49,279 nt of DNA, taken from Flavobacterium sp. UBA6203 (GTDB lineage Bacteria > Bacteroidota > Bacteroidia > Flavobacteriales > Flavobacteriaceae). Shown here piece by piece: positions 25,523-34,359 of the stretch. A program made the translations under genes and the position numbers. The stretch spans positions 1-49,279 of the forward strand of contig DIST01000020.1 in the NCBI GenBank assembly GCA_002421645.1. Direction: 5' to 3'. Position 1 is the stretch's first letter, and the number at the start of each line of letters is the position of its first letter. The notes under the pieces are model-generated. The model saw only the letters and a program-made list of their open reading frames with translations, had not been told where the DNA came from and made no database searches.

Positions 25523-25581
25523 ACAGATTCAAAGATTAAAAATGATTAAATAGAATCCGTGAAAATCTTTGTAATCTGTGG
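25523..25581. repeat. Palindromic element CACAGATT(C)AAAGATT ... AATCTTTGTAATCTGTG
   Basis: Arms at 25523-25538 and 25565-25581 pair with one bulged base. Each arm repeats the word AGATT twice. It lies 50 bases after the previous palindrome in the same gap. The rest of this 296-base gap (25398-25693) shows nothing else except a weak, one-mismatch -7 element (GAACTTTG, 25643-25650) before the U32 gene. Confidence 0.7.
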
Positions 25582-25693
25582 CTAAAAAAGGGATTCATTT
25601 AAAAAAATCAAATCAGAATTAGAAATCTTGGATTTTTTATAAGAACTTTGCACACTTTTTTTCGGCAAATCCCGAAAGATTAAAGATTTAGAA

Positions 25694-27565
25694 ATGAAGA
25701 AGAAGATTGAAATTTTAGCACCTGCAAAAAACTTAGTACAAGGAATTGCTGCCATAAATAGTGGTGCCGATGCGGTTTATATTGGCGCTCCTTTATACGG
25801 CGCTCGTTCAAACGCTACCAACTCTGTGGAAGATATTGCCGAATTGGTAAAATACGCGCACTTGTTTAACGCTCAGGTTTTTGTGGTTATCAATACGATT
25901 TTATACGATAACGAATTAGAACCTTGTCGCCAATTGATTTGGAAATTGTATGATATCGGCGTAGATGCTTTAATCATTCAAGACATGGCGATTATGGAAA
26001 TGGAGTTACCTCCAATCGTATTGCATGCCAGTACGCAAACCAACAATCGTGATGCCGATAAAATTAAATTCTTAGCGGATGCAGGAATCAAACGTGTGGT
26101 TTTAGCGCGTGAATTAAATTTAAGTCAAATCAGAGAAATCCACGAAACTACAGATGTGGAATTGGAATTCTTCGTAACAGGTGCTTTGTGTGTTTCGTTT
26201 AGCGGAAATTGCTACATGAGTGTTGCCAATGGCGAACGTTCGGCAAACCGTGGGTCTTGTGCACAAAACTGTCGTTTACCTTATAATTTAATTGATGGAA
26301 ATGGTGATACTTTAATTAAAAACAGTCACTTACTTTCGATTAAAGATTTTGATGTTTCCAACCAAATTCCAAATTTAGTAGAAGCTGGAATTGTTTCGTT
26401 CAAAATCGAAGGTCGTTTGAAAGATATCGTTTATGTAAAAAATAACGTTTCGTATTTGCGTCAGAAATTAGATGCTTTCTTAAACGAAAACAGCGATAAA
26501 TACACCAAAGCTTCTTCTGGAAAATGCACATATTTATTTGATTCTTCACTAGATAGAACGTTCAATCGTGGTTATACCGATTATTTTGTAAACGAAAGAC
26601 ATCAAGCCATTGGTTCTTGGGAAAGTCCAAAATCAAAAGGGCAATACATTGGAAAACTGATTAAAACGATTGGAAATGCCTACGAAATCGAAAACGGAGA
26701 ATTACTAAATAATGGTGACGGATTGTGTTTCATCAACGAAAACAACGAAGCCGAAGGAATTTACGTGAATCGTGCCGAAAACGGATTTGTTTATCCAAAC
26801 GTATTGAAAGAAATCAAAGAAGGCACTTTTATTTACAGAAATAACGATGCGGCTTTCATCAAATTAGTGGAAAGAGAAGATAGTGCAGTTCGAAAAATCA
26901 GCACAACTTTACTATTAAAAGAAAATGAAAATGGTTTTGAATTAATCGCAACTGACGAAGATGGAAATGTTAGTACTGTAAATTTGGTTCACCCAAAAGA
27001 GCAAACAAAAAACAACGAATCTTTAGCTAAAAATTTCAAAATCAACTTAGCAAAAACAGGTTTTACACCTTATACAGCTGATGAAATCACAATTGAATTT
27101 TCAGGAAATTGGTTTCTTCCGATTTCAAAAATTAATGAAATGCGAAGAACGGTTTACGAACAATTATCGGAAATTCGTTTGAAAAATTATGTTCGAAAAG
27201 AACACCAATTGGTAAAAACATCACATCCATATCCAGAAACGAAATTGGATTTCATGTACAATGTTGCCAACAAAACCGCTCGTAAATTCTACGAACGTCA
27301 TGGCGTAACCGAAATTGAAAAAGCATTCGAATTACAATGGGATCCAGGAAAATCTCGCGTAATGACGACTAAATATTGTATCAAATACGAATTAGAACGT
27401 TGTCCAAAATACCACAGAGAAAACATGGATAAAAAACTAAAAGAACCTTTAGTTTTAAAACAAGGCGAATTGGAATACAAACTAAAATTCAATTGCAAAC
27501 CTTGTGAAATGGAAATTTGGGAAAAAGATGCCGAATTTGAAATTGAAGAGGATCACTTTCATTAA
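25694..27565 (+). CDS. U32 peptidase-family protein (probable RNA-modifying, TrhP/RlhA-like)
   Basis: The 623-residue protein carries the U32 signature EFFVTGALCVSFSGNC at about 158-173, followed by GSCAQNCRLPY; the four Cys are 166, 173, 189 and 193. The N-terminal part (KIEILAPAKNL) begins a TIM-like barrel. A long C-terminal part has further Cys clusters (KYCIKYELERCP, FNCKPCEME). Family members act in prephenate-dependent tRNA or rRNA hydroxylation (TrhP, RlhA); the length is close to RlhA (about 650) and longer than TrhP (about 450). I infer an RNA-hydroxylation role rather than proteolysis, without certainty which target. Confidence 0.88.
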   Translation: MKKKIEILAPAKNLVQGIAAINSGADAVYIGAPLYGARSNATNSVEDIAELVKYAHLFNAQVFVVINTILYDNELEPCRQLIWKLYDIGVDALIIQDMAIMEMELPPIVLHASTQTNNRDADKIKFLADAGIKRVVLARELNLSQIREIHETTDVELEFFVTGALCVSFSGNCYMSVANGERSANRGSCAQNCRLPYNLIDGNGDTLIKNSHLLSIKDFDVSNQIPNLVEAGIVSFKIEGRLKDIVYVKNNVSYLRQKLDAFLNENSDKYTKASSGKCTYLFDSSLDRTFNRGYTDYFVNERHQAIGSWESPKSKGQYIGKLIKTIGNAYEIENGELLNNGDGLCFINENNEAEGIYVNRAENGFVYPNVLKEIKEGTFIYRNNDAAFIKLVEREDSAVRKISTTLLLKENENGFELIATDEDGNVSTVNLVHPKEQTKNNESLAKNFKINLAKTGFTPYTADEITIEFSGNWFLPISKINEMRRTVYEQLSEIRLKNYVRKEHQLVKTSHPYPETKLDFMYNVANKTARKFYERHGVTEIEKAFELQWDPGKSRVMTTKYCIKYELERCPKYHRENMDKKLKEPLVLKQGELEYKLKFNCKPCEMEIWEKDAEFEIEEDHFH

Positions 27566-27570
27566 TATAG

Positions 27571-27606
27571 AAACCGATGCTTTGTTGAAAAGACATCGGT
27601 TTTTAT
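27571..27606. terminator. Terminator between the U32 gene and the LamG protein gene
   Basis: AAACCGATG (27571-27579) pairs with CATCGGTTT (27594-27602) around a 14-nt loop and is followed by T-rich sequence. It lies between convergent genes; the T-tract favours plus-strand use. Confidence 0.75.
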
Positions 27607-27699
27607 TTTACAATATCTTTATAAATATTGAGATCATCAAACTATAAATCAATGGCAGTATTAGTTCTAAACGATATTTATAAAACTTAAACATAATAT

Positions 27700-29886
27700 T
27701 TATTGCTTAATCACTTTTATAGTTTTTGTAGCTCCTTCAGAAGTTATTTTTACAAAATAAGTTGCTGAAGATAGTGTTGACAGGTCTAATTGCAATTCTA
27801 AGCCTTTTCCTTCTTGGTTTAAAACATTTTGACCTAATAAATTATAAACTGACACATTAGAAATCTCTTCATTATAGGAAATATTTACAACTCCAGAAGT
27901 TGGATTTGGGTATAAATTTAAATTAGTCTCATCAAATGAGGTTGCATTTAAAAATGTAGAACAAGTATTTCCAGTCGTAACCGCTGCAATATTCGACCAA
28001 TTAGAGGTGTTATTGTTTAATGCAAAATTATTTAATGTCCCATTGTAATTATTTCCACTCGAATCGATTAATGATGTTAAGCTTATATTGTTTCCGCCTC
28101 CAAATCCTTGATTGAATTTGTAGTAAGCCAATAAACCTGTTTGCGAAGCGCCCAATTCGCAATTCATGTTGTTTACAATTTCAGCAACAGTTAAAGCTCT
28201 TGTCCAAAGACGAACTTCATCAAGATTTCCAACAAACTTTTCGCTTGAAAAATTATTTCCTAAATATACAGGATTATTTAATTGGGATTTAAAACTTGCT
28301 CCTGTTACTCCAGTTGTTGTACCAACTAAAATCCCATTAACATATAATTTCAGATCAGAACCGTTCCAAACACCAGCCACATGCTGCCATTGATTTAGCA
28401 GTGCAGTATTTGAAACAGAGACTGCTTTAAAGTTTGTAGTTCCACTATCATTTACCCAAAATTGATAAGCGGTTCCATCTCTTCGTAACATAAATTGCAT
28501 ATCTACTGAAAGTGTATTGTAATTTCCTATTATTGCGCCTACATTATTACCTAATCCGTTGTCAAAAGAGGTGTTATAAACCCAAGCTTCAGCAGTAAAT
28601 GTATTTAAAGGATCAATAACAGCATTAATTGCTGTACCTAAAGTAATTCTATCATTAGAATCATCAAAATGTAGTGAGCCTCCATTAATGATTACATTTA
28701 CTGAAGTTCTTGAGCTTTCACAACCATTATCAGTTTGAGAAATATAATATGTTCCTGTTGTTAAAATATCCGTGATATTATATTCTATACCTCCAGATGC
28801 TTGTGAAAACCATTTCAAATTAGATCCAGTAGCTACTAAATTTGCAACAGTAGCATTAGCATCAAACGTTTGGTTCGCAGGTGCTGTAGGTGCTGAAGTA
28901 ATATTTATCAAAACGCTCACGGCTATCCTATCCGACTCACATGTTCCAGTAGTTTGAGAAACATAGTAATTTCCTGTTGCTAAATTTTGTGTACTACTCA
29001 ATGGCGTTCCTCCTGTTGCAACATCATACCAATTAATTATTCCTGAACCAGTTGCAATTAAATCCGAAACTTGTGCTGCATTACAAAAACTTTGTGAAGT
29101 ATTTACGCTTAAGGAGTTATATAAAGTTCCTGAAACTCCATTTGCTGGACTACCTGGAGCAATAAAGTTAGAAGTGGTTCCATTCAACTGAAAATTAATT
29201 ATTGCACCATCATATCCATTTGATGTTGAGTCAATTAAATCAATTTCTCCACCATTATCTTGATTTGCAGTTCCTTGATTGCATTTATAATAAGCTACTA
29301 AACCCGTTTGTCCGATAGCTAATTCCGCATCTTTATTATATTGTAATTCACAAATTGTTAGAGCTCTATCCCAAATTCTTACTTCATCCATTCTTCCATT
29401 GAATACGTTTGCACCATCATCAAAAGATCCTAGTCGAATTATATTGCCATTCAATACTTGAGGCACGTTTGTATTAGTAGCCACCAAATTACCGTTTTTA
29501 TACAACTTCATTGTTGTAGTTGCAGCATCATAAGTTACTGCAACATGATACCACGTGTTTATAACTATTGGATTGGGATCTTGAACAGCTTCCCATGCAC
29601 CATTATGACCTGCACTTAGTTTATTTCCTGAATAATTAGGGATAAACAAAGCATGCTGACCATCCGTGTTTCCTCCCGAAATAATATTATTGGAAACATT
29701 AAAATTTGAAATGTAAATCCAAGCTTCTTTTGTATATGAAGTTGGCAAAAAACTCCCGCACATAACATAATCGTTAGCACCGTCAAAATGTAGTGTTTCT
29801 CCTTGTTGAGCATGACCAAATTGAGTACTAAAACAGAAACTTAAAAGTGTTAGCATCTTTAATTTCAATAGTAATTTTGTTTTCAT
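27700..29886 (-). CDS. Secreted LamG-domain protein with T9SS sorting domain
   Basis: I choose the internal ATG at 29884-29886, because MKTKLLLKLKMLTLLSFCF...GHAQ is a clean signal peptide; 728 residues result. Order: LamG/concanavalin-like domain (about 30-195, GETLHFDGANDYVMCGS, DEVRIWDRALT), two Ig-like CHU-type modules (about 255-400, each ending in GTYYISQ or GNYYVSQ plus CES), a second LamG domain (about 405-600, LHFDDSNDRITLGTA, DEVRLWTRALT), then a type A T9SS C-terminal domain (about 655-728, LYPNPTSG...NLLGQNV). Such proteins are displayed on or released from the cell surface and often bind glycans. It is divergent from a two-component system, which may control it. Confidence 0.92.
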   Translation of the reverse strand: MKTKLLLKLKMLTLLSFCFSTQFGHAQQGETLHFDGANDYVMCGSFLPTSYTKEAWIYISNFNVSNNIISGGNTDGQHALFIPNYSGNKLSAGHNGAWEAVQDPNPIVINTWYHVAVTYDAATTTMKLYKNGNLVATNTNVPQVLNGNIIRLGSFDDGANVFNGRMDEVRIWDRALTICELQYNKDAELAIGQTGLVAYYKCNQGTANQDNGGEIDLIDSTSNGYDGAIINFQLNGTTSNFIAPGSPANGVSGTLYNSLSVNTSQSFCNAAQVSDLIATGSGIINWYDVATGGTPLSSTQNLATGNYYVSQTTGTCESDRIAVSVLINITSAPTAPANQTFDANATVANLVATGSNLKWFSQASGGIEYNITDILTTGTYYISQTDNGCESSRTSVNVIINGGSLHFDDSNDRITLGTAINAVIDPLNTFTAEAWVYNTSFDNGLGNNVGAIIGNYNTLSVDMQFMLRRDGTAYQFWVNDSGTTNFKAVSVSNTALLNQWQHVAGVWNGSDLKLYVNGILVGTTTGVTGASFKSQLNNPVYLGNNFSSEKFVGNLDEVRLWTRALTVAEIVNNMNCELGASQTGLLAYYKFNQGFGGGNNISLTSLIDSSGNNYNGTLNNFALNNNTSNWSNIAAVTTGNTCSTFLNATSFDETNLNLYPNPTSGVVNISYNEEISNVSVYNLLGQNVLNQEGKGLELQLDLSTLSSATYFVKITSEGATKTIKVIKQ

Positions 29887-29907
29887 TGTTATATCTTTTT
29901 GATTTGA

Positions 29908-29956
29908 ATACAAAATTGTATCAATCTCTTAAATATCTTTATAAGGGGTAACCCTT
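29908..29956. promoter_or_regulatory. Divergent control region with two dyads
   Basis: Between the LamG gene and the histidine kinase gene are ATACAA-AA-TTGTAT (29908-29921) and AAGGG-GTAA-CCCTT (29943-29956). The second is 39 bases upstream of the kinase -7 element. A LamG promoter element with one mismatch (CAATTTTG on the minus strand, 29911-29918) overlaps the first dyad. Both are operator candidates only. Confidence 0.4.
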
Positions 29957-29994
29957 GAAATGCAACAGCTACTTTTTTTCTTTACAGAAATGAA

Positions 29995-30002
29995 TACATT
30001 TG
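29995..30002 (+). promoter_or_regulatory. Promoter -7 element of the histidine kinase gene
   Basis: TACATTTG, full match to TAnnTTTG, 15 bases upstream of the ATG at 30017. It lies downstream of the first possible ATG of the frame (29960), which supports the later start. Confidence 0.6.
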
Positions 30003-30016
30003 TAAAAAATCAATAC

Positions 30017-32008
30017 ATGTTAACCCTAAAAAAATATACATTTCTTTTAACACTAATCATATTAAGTTTTAGTTGTGAAGACAAAAAAGAAAATTTCTAT
30101 TTTGAAAAAGTAACTCCCCCTAAAGAAGATTCTACAAAAGTTTGGTTGAGACAAAACGACAACTATCAGGAGAATAAAGAGCATTATTTAAAAGTCTTTT
30201 TTAAATATTACAATACTAAATTAGCTAACAAAGAATATCTTAATGCTTCAAAAATATTGGATGTAATTACAACCAAGTTTGTCTATTTTTATGATTTTGA
30301 CCCAAGATTAACTAAAACAGTTGATGCATTTAATTTAAAATACAGGAACAAATTACCCGCTTTAAAAACAACTCATGTTGACAACTATTATGCTAATTTA
30401 GAATTTGACAGAGATAACGTAAAAAAAGCAAAAGACTACTTCTTAAAAATTACAGCATTAGAGCCTAACGATTATAAGAGTTGTTACAAAATAGCGCGTG
30501 CTTACTATGATTTATCTTATGCTTATTTTATACTTGGCGACATTGAACTTAGCATTGAAGCCAATGAAAAATCTAGAATTTACTCTGAAAGAATTAGAGA
30601 TAAAGAAAGTATTGTTTCAGTGCATTTGAATTATATCAATATTTATAAAGCAAATGGTTCATTTGAAAAAGCTATTAACAGCGCTAATGAAGCTATAAAA
30701 GTATTCAAAGAAGAAGAAAATACCTATGATTATTTTATGGCTAAATACAATAAATGCTCTGTTTATGGCTTTTTTGGCAAAACGCAATTAAAAAACAATT
30801 ACATCCATACTACATACAAAGAATATTTAGATAGTAAATTTGACAGTGATGTATTATTGCTTTGCCTATCAGATTATGAAATTGAAGCTTTATTGAATGA
30901 GAACAAAACCAAGGAAGCAAAAATCGTTTTAGATAAAATTAAACCCGTTGCTGCGAGAAATACTTCTCAAAATTGGCAAAATGATTATCAAGCAGCTTTG
31001 GCATTATATGAAATAAAAAATGATGTAAAAAACTGCAATACAAGCTATATTGAAAAAGCACTTCCAAATCTTCTTACCAACGAAAACTACGAACGTGCCA
31101 ATTTATTTTATACTGTTTTACTGGAAAAAGCAATTCAAAATAAAGAATTTGAAAAAGCTGTTTTTTATACACAAGAAGCCTACAGAACAAAAGATAGCTT
31201 ATCAAATATCCAAAGTAAATTAGAAAATTTGGCTCTTGCTGCAAAGTATGAAACTAAGGAAAAAGAGCAAAAAATTCAGCTTCAGCATGAAACCATCTCA
31301 AAGAAAAACACTACTATTTTTGCTTTAGCATTTGTTTTTATAGCCTCAATATTGAGTGTTTTTATTTACTTTTTAAAACAAAAACAAATGAAATTATTTA
31401 AAGAGAAAGAACAATCGCAACAATTTACTAAAAACTTACTTGATAAAACCGAAGAGGAACGCAAACGAATTGCTTCCGATTTACATGATAGTGTGAGTCA
31501 TGAATTACTTGCTTTAAAAAATTCATTTGAAGTCAATCATTCTCAGCTAAATGAAAAAGTAGATACAATAATTAATGACATTAGAGCTATCAGTAGAAAT
31601 TTGCATCCTGTTATGTTTGAAAAAATTGGCTTAGTAAATAGTTTAGAACAATTCATTGAACGTATTGAAAGCACCCATCAGTTCATGATTTCTTCGGAAT
31701 TTAATTATCAGAATAGTTTACCTTCTGAAAAAGAGCTACAAGTTTACCGCATAGTTCAAGAAGCAGTAACCAACATTATTAAGTATGCAAATGCCATTGC
31801 GGCTAAAATATCAATTATAGAAACTTCAGAAAAAATTACTGTTGAAATTATAGATAATGGCATTGGTTTTAATGTAGAAAAAACATTACAATCTAAAGAC
31901 GCCTTTGGATTGCATAATATTATAGAAAGAAGTAAAGCAATTGGTGGAATTGCGGTCATTTCTTCTTCTGAAAAAGGCACTAAAATTGTAATTGAAATTA
32001 AAAAATAG
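30017..32008 (+). CDS. TPR-containing sensor histidine kinase (NarL-family, HisKA_3)
   Basis: The start at 30017 (MLTLKKYTFLL) is chosen because it gives a lipoprotein-type signal with lipobox LSFSC (Cys20) and follows the -7 element. The 663-residue protein has a helical TPR-like sensor region (about 60-400; for example NDYKSCYKIARAYYDLSYAYF), one membrane helix (about 431-455), the HisKA_3 phosphoacceptor helix with His490 (ASDLHDSVSHELL), and a HATPase_c domain (EAVTNIIKYANA, IDNGIGF, GLHNIIERSKAIGG). TPR kinases of this type are abundant in Bacteroidota. The response regulator starts one base after the stop. The stimulus is unknown; the divergent LamG gene is a possible target. Confidence 0.93.
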   Translation: MLTLKKYTFLLTLIILSFSCEDKKENFYFEKVTPPKEDSTKVWLRQNDNYQENKEHYLKVFFKYYNTKLANKEYLNASKILDVITTKFVYFYDFDPRLTKTVDAFNLKYRNKLPALKTTHVDNYYANLEFDRDNVKKAKDYFLKITALEPNDYKSCYKIARAYYDLSYAYFILGDIELSIEANEKSRIYSERIRDKESIVSVHLNYINIYKANGSFEKAINSANEAIKVFKEEENTYDYFMAKYNKCSVYGFFGKTQLKNNYIHTTYKEYLDSKFDSDVLLLCLSDYEIEALLNENKTKEAKIVLDKIKPVAARNTSQNWQNDYQAALALYEIKNDVKNCNTSYIEKALPNLLTNENYERANLFYTVLLEKAIQNKEFEKAVFYTQEAYRTKDSLSNIQSKLENLALAAKYETKEKEQKIQLQHETISKKNTTIFALAFVFIASILSVFIYFLKQKQMKLFKEKEQSQQFTKNLLDKTEEERKRIASDLHDSVSHELLALKNSFEVNHSQLNEKVDTIINDIRAISRNLHPVMFEKIGLVNSLEQFIERIESTHQFMISSEFNYQNSLPSEKELQVYRIVQEAVTNIIKYANAIAAKISIIETSEKITVEIIDNGIGFNVEKTLQSKDAFGLHNIIERSKAIGGIAVISSSEKGTKIVIEIKK

Positions 32009-32009
32009 C

Positions 32010-32630
32010 ATGAAAATTCTAATAGCTGATGATCATCCTTTGACCTTACAAGGCACAGTTTCCTATGTAGAAAAAATGGGACATAAAGTCGTTTGTTCCT
32101 GTTCAAATGGTAAAGCAGCGTTCAACTACATTCAGCTTCACACACCAGACTTGGCCATTTTAGATTTAAACATGCCTGGATTAGATGGTATAGAAGTAGC
32201 ACAAAAAATATTTGAAAACAAAAGCCAAACTAAGATTGTATTGCTTACCATGCACAATGAAATTAGTGTTCTTAATAAAGCAAAAGAATATAATATTTAT
32301 GGTTATATTTTAAAAGATAAAGCTTTCCCAGATTTAGAAAATTGTCTGAAAGAAATTGAAAATGGGAAGAAATATTTTTCTACTTCTATGCACAACAATT
32401 TTAAATTAGACCCAACTGCTTCAAGCGATATTCTATCTTCTTTAACTTTGTCTGAAAGAAAAATTATTGAGTTAATCGCTACCCAAAAAACGAGTAAACA
32501 AATCGCAGAACTTTTATTTTTATCTGAAAAAACAGTAGAGGGTCATCGCACAAAAATCATTGAAAAATTAGGAATCCCGAAAGAAAAAAACGCCTTACTA
32601 ATTTGGGCAATTCAAAATATTAAAAAATAA
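32010..32630 (+). CDS. NarL/LuxR-family response regulator
   Basis: The 206-residue start is set at MKILIADDHP; an upstream in-frame ATG would overlap the kinase by 17 bases. The receiver domain shows Asp7/Asp8, phosphoacceptor Asp52 (LAILDLNMPGLDG), the conserved Thr in VLLTMHNE and Lys in YILKDK. The C-terminal LuxR helix-turn-helix is LTLSERKIIELIATQKTSKQ... (about 140-200), with the recognition helix in SEKTVEGHRTKIIEKLG. It is the cognate partner of the kinase just upstream (one-base gap). It may autoregulate through the dyads at 29908-29956; this is inference. Confidence 0.95.
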   Translation: MKILIADDHPLTLQGTVSYVEKMGHKVVCSCSNGKAAFNYIQLHTPDLAILDLNMPGLDGIEVAQKIFENKSQTKIVLLTMHNEISVLNKAKEYNIYGYILKDKAFPDLENCLKEIENGKKYFSTSMHNNFKLDPTASSDILSSLTLSERKIIELIATQKTSKQIAELLFLSEKTVEGHRTKIIEKLGIPKEKNALLIWAIQNIKK

Positions 32631-32634
32631 ATCC

Positions 32635-32642
32635 TATTTTTG
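32635..32642 (+). promoter_or_regulatory. Promoter -7 element of the Crp/Fnr regulator gene
   Basis: TATTTTTG, full TAnnTTTG match, ending four bases before the ATG at 32647. Transcription would begin at or just inside the start codon, so the mRNA may be leaderless, or the gene may be read through from the response regulator. Confidence 0.5.
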
Positions 32643-32646
32643 AAGT

Positions 32647-33222
32647 ATGTCAAAAGTACTTCAAAATATAGCCAAACATGTTTCTTTAACTCCAGATGAA
32701 GAAACATTATTTCTATCTAAAACCGAAACCAAGCAATTTAAAGCCAAATCCATTTTATTGAGTTCGGGCGAAATTGCTAATTGTACTTATTTTGTGAATT
32801 TTGGCATTTTGAGAAGTTTCAATATTAATGATAACATCATCGAACACGTTTTACATTTTGCTTGCGAAGGTTGGTGGATTGGCGATATGTATAGCTATAT
32901 TTCTGAAAAACCCGGAAATCTATTTATAGAAGTTTTAGAAGATGCTGAAGTTGTAATCATCACTAAAGAAAACCAACAACAACTCTTTCAAGAAATCCCA
33001 AAATTAGAACGCTTTTTCAGAATTTTAGCTGAAAACTCTTTGGTAGCTCACCAAGAGCGTTTAATGGATAATTTGAGTTTAACGGCTGAAGAACGTTTTG
33101 AAAAATTTTGTTCAAAATATCCTACTTTAATTCAAAAAGTGCCTCAAAAACATATTGCTTCTTACATTGGTGTTACGCCCGAGTTTTTTAGTAAAATGAA
33201 AGCTAGATTATTAAAAAAATAA
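32647..33222 (+). CDS. Crp/Fnr-family transcriptional regulator
   Basis: The 191-residue protein has a cyclic-nucleotide-binding-like beta-roll (about 20-125: FKAKSILLSSGEIANCTYFVNFG, ending with the linker helix FFRILAENSLVAHQERLMDN) and a short C-terminal helix-turn-helix (KHIASYIGVTPEFFSKMKARL, about 168-188). The size is typical of the short Bacteroidota members. No Fnr-type N-terminal Cys cluster is present, so iron-sulfur sensing of oxygen is unlikely. The ligand is unknown. It sits directly before the pirin and small redox gene cassette, which is a plausible target. Confidence 0.92.
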   Translation: MSKVLQNIAKHVSLTPDEETLFLSKTETKQFKAKSILLSSGEIANCTYFVNFGILRSFNINDNIIEHVLHFACEGWWIGDMYSYISEKPGNLFIEVLEDAEVVIITKENQQQLFQEIPKLERFFRILAENSLVAHQERLMDNLSLTAEERFEKFCSKYPTLIQKVPQKHIASYIGVTPEFFSKMKARLLKK

Positions 33223-33263
33223 TTTCTTAATCTAGGTTAAGTGCTGTTCCCTATTCATGGATG

Positions 33264-33271
33264 TAAATTTG
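33264..33271 (+). promoter_or_regulatory. Promoter -7 element of the pirin gene
   Basis: TAAATTTG, full TAnnTTTG match, 29 bases before the pirin start; leader about 22 nt. Confidence 0.6.
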
Positions 33272-33300
33272 TATCATAATAATTACTAAATTTATACATT

Positions 33301-34014
33301 ATGAAAACGATAGTACATAAAGCAAATGAAAGAGGTCATGCTAATCATGGTTGGTTGAATGCGTATCACAGTTTTAGCTTTGCCAATTGGTATAATCCAG
33401 AAAAAGTACAATTTGGAATGCTTCGCGTTTTGAATGATGATACCATTGCAGCTGGAATGGGTTTTGGAACACATCCACATGATAATATGGAAATTATTAC
33501 GATTCCATTAGAAGGTGATTTGGCTCACAAAGACAGTATGGGAAATGGCACAACTATTAAAAGCGGTGACATTCAAGTAATGAGTGCTGGAACGGGAATT
33601 CAACATAGCGAATTCAATCCAAATCATAACCAACACACTAAATTGTTTCAAATTTGGTTGTTTCCAAAATATAGAAATGTGGAACCTCGTTACCAACAAA
33701 TTACGTTAGACCAATCATTACAAAAAAATGATTTTGCTCAAATCTTATCTCCAAATCCAGATGATGCTGGAGTTTGGATTCATCAAGATGCATGGTTTTA
33801 TTTGAGCGATTTTGACAACGGTTTTTCAAAAAAATTAAACTTGAAAAAAGAAGGAAACGGTTTTTACATCATGAATATTGAGGGTGAAATCGAAGTTAAT
33901 GGTGAGAAATTAGAAAGAAGAGACGCAATCGGAATTTGGGAAACCAATGAAATCGAAATCAAAGCGAATTCTAATGCGAAGTTTTTAGTAATGGAAATTC
34001 CGATGGAACAATAA
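33301..34014 (+). CDS. Pirin family protein
   Basis: The 237-residue bicupin has the pirin N-terminal domain with HSFSFANWYNPEKVQFGMLRVLNDD (about 21-45) and the metal-site block HPHDNMEIIT (about 59-68), followed by KSGDIQVMSAGTGIQHSE (about 89-106). Pirins bind Fe or similar metals; some act as quercetinases and others as redox-sensitive co-regulators. It lies 78 bases after the Crp/Fnr gene and has its own -7 element. The YjdJ-like, YjdI-like, membrane and FMN reductase genes follow on the same strand, suggesting a common stress or redox role. Cytosolic, no signal peptide. Confidence 0.94.
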   Translation: MKTIVHKANERGHANHGWLNAYHSFSFANWYNPEKVQFGMLRVLNDDTIAAGMGFGTHPHDNMEIITIPLEGDLAHKDSMGNGTTIKSGDIQVMSAGTGIQHSEFNPNHNQHTKLFQIWLFPKYRNVEPRYQQITLDQSLQKNDFAQILSPNPDDAGVWIHQDAWFYLSDFDNGFSKKLNLKKEGNGFYIMNIEGEIEVNGEKLERRDAIGIWETNEIEIKANSNAKFLVMEIPMEQ

Positions 34015-34022
34015 TTAGTGAG

Positions 34023-34046
34023 CAGTCACAGTAGTCAGTCACAGTA
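34023..34046. repeat. Tandem CAGTCACAGTA word repeat
   Basis: Two copies of CAGTCACAGTA (34023-34033 and 34036-34046), 13 bases apart, between pirin and the acetyltransferase gene. The same core word CAGTCACAGT occurs at 39259-39268, between the DegT-type gene and galE. Confidence 0.75.
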
Positions 34047-34057
34047 AAAAATAAATT

Positions 34058-34342
34058 ATGACCGAAGATGTACAACTTATAATAAACGAAAATAAAGGCG
34101 CTTTTTACATTGAAGTTAATGAAAAACAAGAAGCTATGATGACTTTCGTTTTTGCTGGTGAAGATAAAATTATTATCGACCATACTGAAGTAAATTCTGG
34201 AAATGAAGGAAAAGGCTTTGGTAAAAAAATGGTAAACAAAGCTGTAGAATTTGCTAGAGAAAAAGGAATCAAAATTTTGCCTTTGTGTCCGTTTGCGAAA
34301 AGTGTTTTTGATAAAACTCCTGAATTTAGTGACGTATTATAA
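34058..34342 (+). CDS. COG2388-type small GNAT acetyltransferase (YjdJ-like)
   Basis: A 94-residue minimal acetyltransferase. The acetyl-CoA pyrophosphate loop is GNEGKGFGKKMV (about 48-59), and the family-specific Cys motif ILPLCPFAKSVFDK lies at about 74-87. The short proteins of this group (E. coli YjdJ, plant At1g77540, animal NATD1) contain a conserved Cys at this position. The substrate is unknown. The next gene is a YjdI-like ferredoxin, so the E. coli yjdI-yjdJ neighbourhood is retained here in the opposite order. No N-terminal targeting signal. Confidence 0.88.
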   Translation: MTEDVQLIINENKGAFYIEVNEKQEAMMTFVFAGEDKIIIDHTEVNSGNEGKGFGKKMVNKAVEFAREKGIKILPLCPFAKSVFDKTPEFSDVL

Positions 34343-34359
34343 ATTAAAACGAAATAATC

